DNA of 64,000 nucleotides, taken from assembly GCA_022571215.1 (NCBI GenBank), contig JACZYG010000001.1, positions 186,001 to 250,000 on the forward strand. The letters are read 5' to 3'. The notes under the pieces were generated by a model, which was not told where the DNA came from, ran no database searches, and was given only the letters and a program-made list of their open reading frames with translations. The DNA is from Fidelibacterota bacterium (GTDB lineage Bacteria; Fidelibacterota; SORT01). A program made the translations under genes and the position numbers. Below, piece after piece: positions 1 through 9,800 of this stretch. How positions within the stretch are numbered: position 1 is the first letter of the stretch; every line of letters begins with the position of its first letter.

Positions 1-924
1 TTCGAGAAAAAAAGTGATATTAACCCGATAGGAGGAAACCAGTAAACCATATCCCCCGATTACGTTACTTTGTGGAAGAAAGTTCGGGTCGGTAGGAGAA
101 TCCTCTATGTTCCTGATATTATAATTGTAATATGCCCGGTCAAGGGCGTACACCTCGAAAGACTGCCAGCCGTAAAATGTGTAGTATATCCAACCCATCT
201 TATACTCTGCATCGGGATCCACGCTGTTGAAGATTACTCTGTTTTTGGTACGTATTCTTTCGTTTATATCATCTTCATTATCATCTCCGATACCATGCCA
301 TTTGAATAGAAGAGCTTTCAATTCATTGTCTTCGGTGATCATAGTTTCTTTACTTGGCTCTAATGCCCTGTTTACGAGTCGTATCATCGGCGGGAATTTG
401 CCATCAATCGCCGGGTCTACCTTAAAGGAGAAAAGGTAAGGATCAAGAAACTGCGCATTGTCGCCCGCAGGAATATAAACAAGGGTATCACCGGATTTTA
501 ACTCCGGTGAGATATCTACTAAGCTGATAGGATAAGGTACGATGGTAGTAGCCGTTATCGGATCGTGCACGCCATCGGATACCTCAATCGTGTATGATTT
601 TCCGCTCATTATCAGAAATGAACTATCCCTATATTCGTACGAACCCACCGTAGTCTCTTCAAGCATAAGCTCGGTAGAATCAAACTTCAATTTCACTGTT
701 GCGCCACTCAGTGCTGTGCTTAGCGTATCAAAATTGTCTTCTATCGCCGTCGCAACATCCAACCTGATAATAACAGTTGAGCTTCCCAAAACAAGATTGC
801 CGTTTAGCACGATCTTCTCCTGGAATTGCACCGGATCCGGTAGGTCTATTATCGAATCACACGAGAACAGACTGAATAAACTAAACAGAATGAAATTCAG
901 CGCTATAAAATTCTTTTTGATCAA
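1..924 (-). CDS. DUF4249-type outer-membrane lipoprotein, C-terminus cut by window edge
   Basis: The reading frame is open from a TTG at 924 to base 1, about 308 codons, so it is nearly whole but lacks its stop. The N-terminus is a short Lys-rich start, a hydrophobic stretch and a lipobox ending LFSLFSC, so a lipid-anchored protein is expected. It continues with beta-rich sequence (IVLNGNLVLGSSTVIIRLD) and ends near the edge with IGGYGLLVSSY, which resembles the terminal motif of DUF4249 proteins. The TTG overlaps the TGA of the upstream TonB receptor (TTGA) and an AAGGA lies just before it, so translation is coupled. DUF4249 proteins usually accompany TonB receptors and probably act as a surface partner; the substrate is unknown. 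The start choice is firm, the family call is by sequence memory only. Confidence 0.7.
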   Translation of the reverse strand, partial: MIKKNFIALNFILFSLFSLFSCDSIIDLPDPVQFQEKIVLNGNLVLGSSTVIIRLDVATAIEDNFDTLSTALSGATVKLKFDSTELMLEETTVGSYEYRDSSFLIMSGKSYTIEVSDGVHDPITATTIVPYPISLVDISPELKSGDTLVYIPAGDNAQFLDPYLFSFKVDPAIDGKFPPMIRLVNRALEPSKETMITEDNELKALLFKWHGIGDDNEDDINERIRTKNRVIFNSVDPDAEYKMGWIYYTFYGWQSFEVYALDRAYYNYNIRNIEDSPTDPNFLPQSNVIGGYGLLVSSYRVNITFFLE

Positions 925-3239
925 AATTCCATCCTTATACCAATCGTGGGAAACAATGGAATACCCCTAAAATCGTTCCTTTCGGCAACTTTCCCGTTCT
1001 CTATATCCACTATATCCCAGCTGACAGCAAATATATTTTTTCTATTTAATACGTTAATTATCTGAAAATAATAATCTACCTTAGCTCCCTTAATTTTCTT
1101 ATGTTTGGTAATGCTGAAGTCAATTCTATTGTTATACGGTAACCGTGAATTATTTCTTGAACCCGGTATCAGGTCATATTCCGGTCGCAGTTGTTCAGGT
1201 TGCCAGTATACATAGGTTCCTAACTGCTGAGTAAAAGGAAATCCTGTGGTGTAAACCCAGCTAAATCCGAATTGAGTTGATTTGGATTTATGATAGTTCA
1301 TCACGCCTTTAAATGTATGCCTTCTGTCCCAATTCGCCCAATACCTCGGTTCGTTCTCAATCTGTTTAATAACATAAGAATGTACATACGAGAAATTACC
1401 GTTCATCGAGCCTACCTTTTTTTCGAAAAATAGTTCGATACCAAATGCTTCCGCTTCAGTTACATCGAATACATCCGCAACGGTAGGATTGAGCAATTGT
1501 TCATCAAATGTTGCTAATTCCGGTCTTCCAACCAATAAATTATGCATCTTCTTATAATAGGATTCTACAGTTACCCGGTCAAATCCCGAAAACGATGTCT
1601 CATACCCGAACATTATCTGGTCTGCGTACTGATTAGGCACTGACTTGTCTATCGCGAACCATTGGTCAATTATTTGAAATGAAAATTCATCGTTGAATGT
1701 ATAGATATATTGAAAATATCTGCCAATTGAAAAGTTGAACGCATTAAAATTACTTATGACTTTTTTAACCGCTACTCTCGGCGCAAAAGCCAATTTATCG
1801 GATGAGTCATCGTAGTAGGTTGACCTCAGCCCTGTTTGCATGACCCAACCCGGAAGTGACATTCTGGAATTAACATAAAAAGCAAAAAATTTAGGACTTT
1901 GGTCAATTCGTATGAGCTCTCTACCGTCAAAACTCTGAAAGAATTCTACTTTCAGATCTTTGAGTTCTGTACCGAAACTTATCTCATGATCCTCGGTTCT
2001 AAAATATGTTAAGTCGCCTTTCGCCGTCCAGTCCCGAACTCGATCAACCCCTAACAGAGCATCCTCTCCCCCGATATTGAAGTGAGCTGAAAACTTACTT
2101 CGAGCTATCATAAATGTCGAAAATAACCGATCACTGAACAGATGTCTCCAGCGTGTGGATACGGTTTGGTTTCCCCAATTAATCTTTGCCGTCGCTTCCT
2201 GCCAATCAAGCACATCGTTTCCATAATATGCGGATATCCGTAATCTGTCGTTAGGTGATAGATCCTGATAAAGATTTGCCTGAAGATCATAAAAATAATA
2301 AGGAAATTCGAATTCACTTATCCCCAGCTTTCGTGACGCGTCCAATGCCTTATCGATATAAGTTCTTCTGCCCGCGAAAAGCCAACCTCCTTTCCCAACA
2401 GGCGCTTCAAGCAACAACTTTGAAGAAACGAGACTTATCTCCGCAGAACCGGCAAGCCTTTTATTATTACCGTCCTTCGTTTTAATATCGAGTACGGATG
2501 AAAGCCGACCTCCGTATTCAGCCGAGTAACCTCCCTTCATGAGTTCCGCTTCTCGTAGTCCCTCTGTGATAAATGTGGAGAAAAACCCGCCCAAATGAGA
2601 TGGATTATATACCGTTATTCCATCCAGCAATATTAAATTCTGATCTGTGTTTCCACCCCTGACAATCAATCCTGATGAATAATCATTTTGTGCCGCCACA
2701 CCGGGCAGAAATTGTAACGCTCGAAAAAGATCCACCTCTCCGAGTTGTGGAAGTGATTTTATCTGCCTCGGACTAATTGAAATTGTCGATATATTGATAT
2801 TATGTTCAAATGCGGAAAGCTCGTCTGTCACTATTATACTTTCACCCTCTAAATCAACCGGAGAAAGACTGACGTCCATGCGTAATGATTTTCCTTTTCT
2901 AATCTCAAAATTCTCTTCATGTTGCGAAAATCCTATGAACGTAACTATAAGCGTGTATTCCCCTAAAGGTAGATTAGGCATAGAATAGAACCCTTCGATG
3001 TTACTTACCGTGCCTAAAGTGGTGCCTCTTAAAAAGATATTTGCGCCATAGACGTATTCACCCGTAGAAGCATCGGTTATCGTTCCATGCACGGTTGTGG
3101 ATTCTGCGGGTCTGCTTCCGGAAGCGTATGATGACACCAATATTGATATTAATAGAGGAATTCCTGATTTTAATAAAGCCGATGCAATTCTTATGATAAC
3201 TCCACTAACATTCAAAGATTTCATCAAACATTCCGTCAT
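921..3239 (-). CDS. TonB-dependent receptor with carboxypeptidase-regulatory-like N-domain
   Basis: A 772-residue outer-membrane receptor. After a hydrophobic export segment (about residues 20-42) comes a CarboxypepD_reg-like domain (about 48-125, VHGTITDASTGEYVYGANI), a plug domain (about 150-260, containing GLIVRGGNTDQNLILLDGI), then a beta-barrel of alternating aromatic strands ending in Phe (GIRMEF), as usual for outer-membrane proteins. No clear TonB box is visible. The start is uncertain: an ATG six codons in (at 3224) has a GGAA in front and gives a more normal signal peptide. It forms a pair with the downstream DUF4249 lipoprotein, so together they probably import a siderophore, peptide or other ligand that the sequence does not reveal. 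Confidence 0.88.
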   Translation of the reverse strand: MTECLMKSLNVSGVIIRIASALLKSGIPLLISILVSSYASGSRPAESTTVHGTITDASTGEYVYGANIFLRGTTLGTVSNIEGFYSMPNLPLGEYTLIVTFIGFSQHEENFEIRKGKSLRMDVSLSPVDLEGESIIVTDELSAFEHNINISTISISPRQIKSLPQLGEVDLFRALQFLPGVAAQNDYSSGLIVRGGNTDQNLILLDGITVYNPSHLGGFFSTFITEGLREAELMKGGYSAEYGGRLSSVLDIKTKDGNNKRLAGSAEISLVSSKLLLEAPVGKGGWLFAGRRTYIDKALDASRKLGISEFEFPYYFYDLQANLYQDLSPNDRLRISAYYGNDVLDWQEATAKINWGNQTVSTRWRHLFSDRLFSTFMIARSKFSAHFNIGGEDALLGVDRVRDWTAKGDLTYFRTEDHEISFGTELKDLKVEFFQSFDGRELIRIDQSPKFFAFYVNSRMSLPGWVMQTGLRSTYYDDSSDKLAFAPRVAVKKVISNFNAFNFSIGRYFQYIYTFNDEFSFQIIDQWFAIDKSVPNQYADQIMFGYETSFSGFDRVTVESYYKKMHNLLVGRPELATFDEQLLNPTVADVFDVTEAEAFGIELFFEKKVGSMNGNFSYVHSYVIKQIENEPRYWANWDRRHTFKGVMNYHKSKSTQFGFSWVYTTGFPFTQQLGTYVYWQPEQLRPEYDLIPGSRNNSRLPYNNRIDFSITKHKKIKGAKVDYYFQIINVLNRKNIFAVSWDIVDIENGKVAERNDFRGIPLFPTIGIRMEF

Positions 3240-3358
3240 AAATTAATTTATACATCACTGAATGATTACGAAGATTCTGAATAAATGTATTGGTTTAAAT
3301 CATTGCAATTTAAGAGAGCAAGTTTCTTTACTATTCTACGATATAGCATTGATCCCCA

Positions 3359-4015
3359 TTACATTAAAAACGCAATACCTGTAAGAGAAAGTATTATTCC
3401 GGACAGTACCTCTCCGTATTTCTCAAGAAATTCAAATTTAAATTTATAAGAAGTCAGAAGACCTAATGAAGTCAGCCCGACAAGCAGAACAATCGTTGTC
3501 AGGGCAAACGCCGCCGAAGCAAGCAGCATTACAATAAAACCTTTAGCGACCGTAGCAGAAATCACCGGTAGCACTACAACACAGGGATTAAGACCCATGA
3601 TCACCGCCAAACCCCAGCCGGTTATGTTTCTTTTCTTTCCCTTAAGATTATCTTCATGCGAGTGGGGACCGTGAGAATGTCCGATGTGAAGCGCTCCCCC
3701 TTGTGATTTCAATCCCCACGCGGAATATAATATTCCGAATAATAATAGACCTATGCCTATTACCGAATCCATCTTTTCACCTATTGATGAAGCGGAAGCA
3801 ATCCCTATTGTATAACCGATAATCCCCAATACGATTGATACCACTACATGCAAGGTAGCAGACAACGCGGAAAATGAGAGTGTTTTTCTTTTTGACCAAC
3901 CTTGCGCCTTGCCAACGAGTACGAACGGTAACCAATGATCCGGAACGACCGCATGAAAAAACGCAGTTGCGGAGGCAGATGTTATAAGCACTATACCGGC
4001 GTCAGGCAACTCCAT
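3359..4015 (-). CDS. NicO/UreH-like metal transporter, six-helix membrane protein
   Basis: A 218-residue polytopic membrane protein. The first helix carries the histidine/aspartate motif FHAVVPDHWLPF; further hydrophobic segments follow at about 50-75, 82-100, 130-155, 155-185 and 198-217. Between the two halves is a His-rich loop (HIGHSHGPHSHE, about residues 111-122), as in nickel/cobalt transporters of the NicO/RcnA/UreH group. The second half has GLNPCVVVLPV. These features support movement of a divalent metal, most likely nickel or cobalt, but direction and ion cannot be read from the sequence. Its ATG overlaps the stop of the upstream nucleotidyltransferase gene by one base (TAATG), so the two are translationally coupled although their functions look unrelated. 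Confidence 0.65.
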   Translation of the reverse strand: MELPDAGIVLITSASATAFFHAVVPDHWLPFVLVGKAQGWSKRKTLSFSALSATLHVVVSIVLGIIGYTIGIASASSIGEKMDSVIGIGLLLFGILYSAWGLKSQGGALHIGHSHGPHSHEDNLKGKKRNITGWGLAVIMGLNPCVVVLPVISATVAKGFIVMLLASAAFALTTIVLLVGLTSLGLLTSYKFKFEFLEKYGEVLSGIILSLTGIAFLM

Positions 4016-5247
4016 TAAGTCGGGAATGCCTTAGCGCGCTCCGCGGCAGTATCATTAAACAGATTTTTAAGCAATTTAATTTCAGACGGTTTCAATATAA
4101 CTTTCCGCCGTTTCATAACACGCTGCGCGGTTTCGACGGCTTTATCCAGGATGTGCTCTGTCATACCGTCCGCGCCTCCCCATGAAAATGAAGGAATAAA
4201 TTTAGGCGGGAATCCTCCTCCGTATATATTACATGCGACGCCGACATGCGTGCCTGTGTTAAACATTGTATTTATTCCTACTTTAGAGTGATCTCCCGCA
4301 ACCAGACCGCAATGTATTGTGCCCGTATCGATAAATTTTCCGTCAACATAAAATTTCACTTTTCCATAATTATTCTTAAGATCGCTACTGTTGCTGTCAG
4401 CGCCCAAGTTTACCCATTTACCTATATAAGAATGACCCAAAAAGCCTTCATGTTGTTTATTTGAGTAGGAGTGTATTATAGAATTACTTATTTCCCCGCC
4501 CACCCTGCACTCCTCCCCGATAGAACTGCCTCCGTAAATTCTCGTTCCCGCTTTTATAACGCTGTTCTCCCCGACATAAACTGGTCCTTGTATTACTGAG
4601 TTCGACATGATATGAACACCGGGAGCAATAATAATAGGTCCTTCTTCGGCATCAAGGACAGTTCCCGGTTTTACTTTTACTCCGCTACCGACCGATACCA
4701 TGTCGCTGTTTATGATAGTTACGCCATCATAGAGCTTTCCATCCATCATCGGACTGTCGAATTCTCTCTCTATCTCTTTTCCATTTCCGAGAAATAGATC
4801 CCAGGGATAATCCAGCCATAAACATTCTATTTCCTTTTCATTCAGCGCGGGAAAATCTTCCCTACCAAGTAATTTTCCCCCTGCTGCTTTGATTTTTTTT
4901 AGATTATCGCCGGTCAAAACGGCTACTGCTATCTTTCCGTTATTAGTATATAGCAGGTCATCGCCCGAGCTGATTTTTCCAAGCTCTTCCTCCGAAATAA
5001 CGCACCGTCCGTTAATGAAGATGTATTTATCAGCGGAATATGTATTTATCTCGGCTCTTGGATTTCGCTCCGCCATCACCGAAGCTAATTCATCGCGGCA
5101 ATGCAAAGATATGAACTCATCCCCAAAAATCAGCTGGTATTTTTCCCTGATCGAACGAATCCCGAACCGCAAATCGTAAACGGGACGGAGGTGCGCTAAA
5201 GGGTTCAGATTCCCCGCAAATTCATCTTCAAACATCGCTAATATCAT
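4015..5247 (-). CDS. alternative GlmU: sugar-1-phosphate nucleotidyltransferase with left-handed beta-helix
   Basis: 410 residues with the layout of the Bacteroidetes-type alternative GlmU (putative UDP-GlcNAc diphosphorylase/glucosamine-1-phosphate acetyltransferase). The N-terminus has the family hallmark LRPVYDLRFGIRSIREKY (about 19-36) in place of the usual nucleotidyltransferase GxGxR loop. Residues about 190-370 are hexapeptide repeats forming a left-handed beta-helix (VKPGTVLDAEEGPIIIAPGV, then GENSVIKAGTRIYGGSSIGE), with GHSYIGKWVNLGADSNSSDL near the acyltransferase site. It would supply UDP-GlcNAc for peptidoglycan and lipid A in the cytoplasm. It lies between an unknown gene and the metal transporter gene, which it overlaps by one base. 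Other nucleotide-sugar products cannot be excluded. Confidence 0.75.
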   Translation of the reverse strand: MILAMFEDEFAGNLNPLAHLRPVYDLRFGIRSIREKYQLIFGDEFISLHCRDELASVMAERNPRAEINTYSADKYIFINGRCVISEEELGKISSGDDLLYTNNGKIAVAVLTGDNLKKIKAAGGKLLGREDFPALNEKEIECLWLDYPWDLFLGNGKEIEREFDSPMMDGKLYDGVTIINSDMVSVGSGVKVKPGTVLDAEEGPIIIAPGVHIMSNSVIQGPVYVGENSVIKAGTRIYGGSSIGEECRVGGEISNSIIHSYSNKQHEGFLGHSYIGKWVNLGADSNSSDLKNNYGKVKFYVDGKFIDTGTIHCGLVAGDHSKVGINTMFNTGTHVGVACNIYGGGFPPKFIPSFSWGGADGMTEHILDKAVETAQRVMKRRKVILKPSEIKLLKNLFNDTAAERAKAFPT

Positions 5248-5291
5248 AGAATTCCGAATTGCTCCATCGCATTGTTTTTGCCCCGAATCAT

Positions 5292-5873
5292 CTACTTTTT
5301 CCTGCTTGACTGTTTCAGATCTTCTAACGGTATTAGGTTTGTGTAATCATCCCTGATAGTTCGGTAAATATTTTCCAGACTTGAATTATCCGCCTTCTTT
5401 TCAAGCAGCACATTATAAAACTCTTCCGCCCCATCCCATGCAAAGCCGATAATCAATCCGTCTCCCAATTTCATTGACAGATATGCGGCATATAAATGAT
5501 ATTTTGTATTAAGGTCGACCACTAAATCGTAGGTAGAAAATCCCTGCTCTTTTATCCATGAAGATTTGGGAATTTTCCAAAACCCAAGATTTTCCTCATT
5601 TATAACTATCTTACGCGCATTACTGTCTATCCGATAATCCGCTTCAACATTTTTATGCAATATTACGGTTATACGATTTGAAACGGGGGATTCGAATATC
5701 CCCTTAAACACATACCGCGCGATCCTGAACTCGTTGCGGTCTTCAGGTAAGCAGATAAGAACGCCGGAACTCTCCTCTATACTTCTCCCGATAGAAATTT
5801 GCGGTTTATCCTCATTTTTGTTACGTGTAAACTTGGTAAGCGCATATCCTGCTATATCTTCTCTAAATGACAT
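5292..5873 (-). CDS. conserved hypothetical, possible degenerate heptosyltransferase-like protein
   Basis: 193 residues, no signal peptide and no membrane segment. I do not recognise the family with certainty. The pattern of short beta-alpha units, with SSGVLICLPEDRNEFRIARYVF (about 35-56, broken here by an acidic loop) and YDLVVDLNTKYHLYAAYLSM (about 115-134), recalls the N-terminal Rossmann half of GT9 heptosyltransferases and the small Bacteroidetes DUF6913 proteins, which have the same xDLNxxxxxxxxxLSxKL segment. The C-terminal nucleotide-sugar half is absent. It sits between the glutaminyl cyclase and the alternative GlmU on the same strand, 85 and 44 bases away, which fits a role near the cell envelope but does not prove it. 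No strong ribosome site precedes the ATG. Confidence 0.6.
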   Translation of the reverse strand: MSFREDIAGYALTKFTRNKNEDKPQISIGRSIEESSGVLICLPEDRNEFRIARYVFKGIFESPVSNRITVILHKNVEADYRIDSNARKIVINEENLGFWKIPKSSWIKEQGFSTYDLVVDLNTKYHLYAAYLSMKLGDGLIIGFAWDGAEEFYNVLLEKKADNSSLENIYRTIRDDYTNLIPLEDLKQSSRKK

Positions 5874-5958
5874 CTGTTTATTTTTTCAATTCTAAATGAT
5901 TTATCAATTCGTAATATACGGATTTATTTGTTCAGATGAAATTGCGGTGAATTCTCAG

Positions 5959-6873
5959 TTACTCATAAATAAGTTCTATCAATGTTTTTCCCACGGCGGT
6001 AAGGCTTGCGGGACTGCACATCTCGGGGGTATCGAGAGATGTATGCCAGAGATTCACGCCGCCTCGGACGTAATCGAAATCGATAATATTTATCGCTTCA
6101 ATACCGGCGTGTTCGTATAACATCAGATGATCATCCTGGATATAGCTTCCCAATTTCCTCTTGAATTGGGTGGCGCCTGCTCTATCGGCGGCATCCCAGA
6201 CCATTTCAACTAATCTCTTATTTCGCTCAAATGAATACCGTTCTATAGGAATTTCGAGATTAGCATCTCCGACCATATCTATAATTACCGCCCATTCCGG
6301 TTTTTGCCCCGTGAAATTTTTCGCGAAATGTCTCGAACCGAGAAAGTAATTGTCCAAATCACCCTCTTCACCGAAATCTTCGCCATCGAACAGAATCAGA
6401 TCAACACCGATCGGAGGAGGGTTTTCACTAAATACTTTCGCTAGCTCCATCAGCACCGCTACTCCGCTCGCGCCATCGTTTGCGCCGAGTAAAGGTTGAT
6501 TTCGTTTCGAAGGATCTTTGTCCCGGTCCGAACGCGGTCTTGTATCCCAATGCGCTCCTATCAATACTCGTTTTGCGGCGGAAACTCCAAACGAGGCGAT
6601 GATATTTGATAAGTCGTATGATATTCCCGTTTCGTTATCAAGGTGTGTGAAATCTTGCACCCTTACACTCTCCGCAAACATTTTCATTTCAGCTAACAGA
6701 TAATTAAAAGTATTTTTATGCCCTCTCGATCCTGGATTTCGCGGGCCGAAATCACACTGCTTGACCAAATAATTAAATGCGCTCTCACCGTCAAAATCCG
6801 GTTTATTCCCGCTACATGAGATTGCTGTCAGAAAAAGTAGACTGGTGAGCAGCGTTGAGACGGACAGTTTCAT
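5959..6873 (-). CDS. type II glutaminyl-peptide cyclotransferase, lipoprotein (M28 family fold)
   Basis: 304 residues from the ATG at 6873, chosen because GGGGAT lies 8 bases ahead and the protein then begins with a clean lipoprotein signal peptide (LFLTAISC, Cys20). The fold is that of M28 zinc enzymes, and the motifs match type II glutaminyl cyclases such as the Porphyromonas gingivalis enzyme: CDFGPRNPGS, AHWDTRPRSD, LGANDGASG, LFDGEDFG, FLGSRHFA, IIDMVGD, QDDHLMLYEHAGI and LWHTSLDT. These supply the zinc ligands (Asp, Glu, His) and the catalytic acid. Such enzymes cyclise N-terminal Gln of exported proteins to pyroglutamate in the periplasm. The gene follows sprA directly: the sprA stop is 5 bases upstream. 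A plain aminopeptidase is the alternative, but the SRHFA and LWHT motifs favour the cyclase. Confidence 0.82.
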   Translation of the reverse strand: MKLSVSTLLTSLLFLTAISCSGNKPDFDGESAFNYLVKQCDFGPRNPGSRGHKNTFNYLLAEMKMFAESVRVQDFTHLDNETGISYDLSNIIASFGVSAAKRVLIGAHWDTRPRSDRDKDPSKRNQPLLGANDGASGVAVLMELAKVFSENPPPIGVDLILFDGEDFGEEGDLDNYFLGSRHFAKNFTGQKPEWAVIIDMVGDANLEIPIERYSFERNKRLVEMVWDAADRAGATQFKRKLGSYIQDDHLMLYEHAGIEAINIIDFDYVRGGVNLWHTSLDTPEMCSPASLTAVGKTLIELIYE

Positions 6874-6877
6874 ATGA

Positions 6878-9800
6878 TTATCCCCTGATAGCAATGTTCA
6901 CCGTAACACCAAAATCTCGAAAGCTCGTGGAGCCATGTGTTGTCTCTGTCTTCCCGAATTCGAAGAATATACCTCCGTTCAATTTAGAGTTGAAGGAATA
7001 ACTCATTTGCGGATGTAATGACCATCTTTTCGAGAAATTAATAGGGGCTAATTCTCCATCGGTTGAACCAGTTCTTGTTAGCGTTTCGCTCTTACCGTTA
7101 TCATAGGTCAATGAAAAGGATACCTGGTTATCAAGTTTGAAATCCCTCAAGAAGAAAAGAGGAATATTCAATCCCCCGCGTTTTGAGTAGTTTGCTGTTA
7201 TCGAAATATTAGAAGTATTCTGAAGTCGTGTACCTTCCCTTATCTTTCCGAAAAAATTGGAAATTGATGATGATTTGTTAAATCTGACTGTTGCCGTAAT
7301 ACTATTATTGAAATTAAAGGTCATACCCAAGAGCGGTTGCCATGATTTAGAATAATCCACGCTAGTTATCTCTTTCCCTACCGAATCTGTCTGTGTCTCT
7401 TGTATAAACCTGATGGTCTCCAATCCTTTTTCATTTTCCTTTCCTCCGAATCCATGTTCAAGACTCACACTTTTGGTAAATCTGTCAAATAATGGCAGTT
7501 TTTCAAGACCCGAAAAACGTATGTTCCATGACGGAAAAGGGAAACCATCTCTTCCTGTTACACCTATCGGGAAAAAATCTCTTGTCTTTGTTATATTCAA
7601 ATTACTTGCAGATGTTTGGTTTCTTCGTTCGCTTTGTGAATACGTAAAATTGAGCGTAATCCGCCTACTTATGTTTAATCCGCTTCTCGTGGAAAAATTA
7701 GTCGTCAACCCCTTTTTGTTTTCAGCAACTAATAGTGAATCTCTTTTTATGTTTGGATTTTCAGTAAATCCAAATTTATAAGCGTATCCCGGTTCTCCTA
7801 ACAGAGCAGGGTTCGATAAGTTTTTGCCCTTAGAATAGGTGATATTCACCGGCTGTAATTTATTTGATAACGCTGTTAAGAGTTCGCCTATAGTAGGGTT
7901 GCCTTTTTCCTTTTTAGTCGCTTCGTCTTTTCCGCTTTTCTTGACTGCAGATCTATTCCCTCTACCTCTCGTTGAGCGGCGACTTGATTGTTTTCTGCTC
8001 TTTCCTTTTTGAGACTTAGATTTATCTTTGGAGAAAATTGACATAAATTTTTTCAGATCAAAATTCAAATTAGTGTTAATTTGATTTTGACTGCTAACAT
8101 CGTTGCTGCTGCGTTGCCTGACATGCTGAAGGCGGTACGAACTGCTGTAACCAAAGCTTGTCGATACCCATTTGAAAACTTTAGGATTCCACTTTGTGGA
8201 AAAATTTTCATTTGCGTTCGTAAGCGTTCCGAAATCCCCTAAAAACAGATCAGATTTATTCTGTCTCAAATCACTGAGATCATTTGTCCAGCCTCTTCCA
8301 TAATCCAAAGTAAGCGACTTAAACAAAGGAAAACCGGTTTTGAAACCTCTCACCATATTGAATTTATAGGATTCCGTAGGAACTCCACGGCGAGGAATAT
8401 TATTGCTCTTCGATTCGGTCGCTTTAATATTCCAGTTGAACGAATTCGGATAATAATTGAATTTTTCGTCTCCTAATTTCTTGCCAATCCAGGGAACGGG
8501 TCTAACCCAGACAAATGGTTTTATCTTTGATTTACGTTTAATAGGTAAATTATATGTAAATCCTCCATTGTAAGCAATTGAAGATCTCTTTGCTATTTGG
8601 TTGTTGCTCCCGTTTTGATTTAAAATGTTTAAATTCGCTGTGGATTTATCAAGTGTATATTTTATCATTCTTGAGCGTGATTTACTGTTTTTCTTGAATG
8701 ATATTCCAAATTTCTTTTGGTTATTAAGGTTTTTAATAGAATCGGGAGCTGCGCCCTGTACCCTAATATCTGTTCCCGGCAGGTATTTGGGAGTCTTAAC
8801 CGAGCGGCTTATGTTAAAGGTTATTGGAATTGAAAGTCCCCATCGAGCCGGAAGAAGTTTGTTCGACCGAAACGTATTATTGAACCTATACGAAAAACTT
8901 TCTACGCTACTACCGGCTTTACCTACTTTTTCCTGGATACGACGAAAATCCGCATCCTCCCTCGTGACATTAAAGTTCATACTTCCAAGGTCGGCAATTT
9001 TAAGTGTCGCGCTCACTCGCGCCGCTATTCCCCCTTCTCTGCTGATTTCAGACACACGAAGCTCGTCAATCCAGATTTGACCTGTAATCTGCGCATCCCC
9101 CTTATTCCTGATTCCGACTATAATCTGCTTCAGCCTAGTTAACGACGGGGAATTCACTATTCGTACTTTTTTACCTTGCCCGAGGTTAAAGGACTCTCCG
9201 TCTTGCAGTTTCAGCTGTGTCAGTTCATCTAAGTTGATATCTATGAGATTTCTTTCGTCCCACCCCGGATAGACCGGCTCCGACAGCTCGTAGTAACTGT
9301 CATCGTTTCTACCCAATCTCATGAAAAATTCCACCGAAGAACTGTCTTGTCCGAAATGTTTATCCCCGTGAACGAACATCTTGAGCCTGCCGTATCTGAT
9401 TATATCTTGCTCGTTAAAGAATACTTTCCTTGCAGCTCCGATAGCGCCCGGAGGCAGATCATCAAATTTAAGAACTAATGATTGTTCTTTCGCTCTTACC
9501 CTTGTTATTCTGTCTTCAACTCCTTCAACTCCCGGGGGAGGTTGAAGGCTCGGATCGCCATTCTTCCGGTTTCCATCATAAATATCGTTGTTATCTTCAG
9601 TATTTACAACCGTTACCGCAAATGAAGAATCGCCTTTGTCGAATTCTAACGAACCCTTAAGTTTTACTCCCAACTCCTGCCACTCGTTCGCCACCATCTC
9701 GATAGTCGCTATCTGCACCAGTTTCTCGCCTGTTAGACCCGTTATCCAAATTCTCACATATTGTATATCTTGTAAATTCACGTTCGGACTCGACTTATAG

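Noticed and set aside
542-970. A plus-strand frame of 142 codons near the left edge
   Set aside because: It is the opposite strand of the DUF4249 lipoprotein gene, has no ribosome site and no family features.
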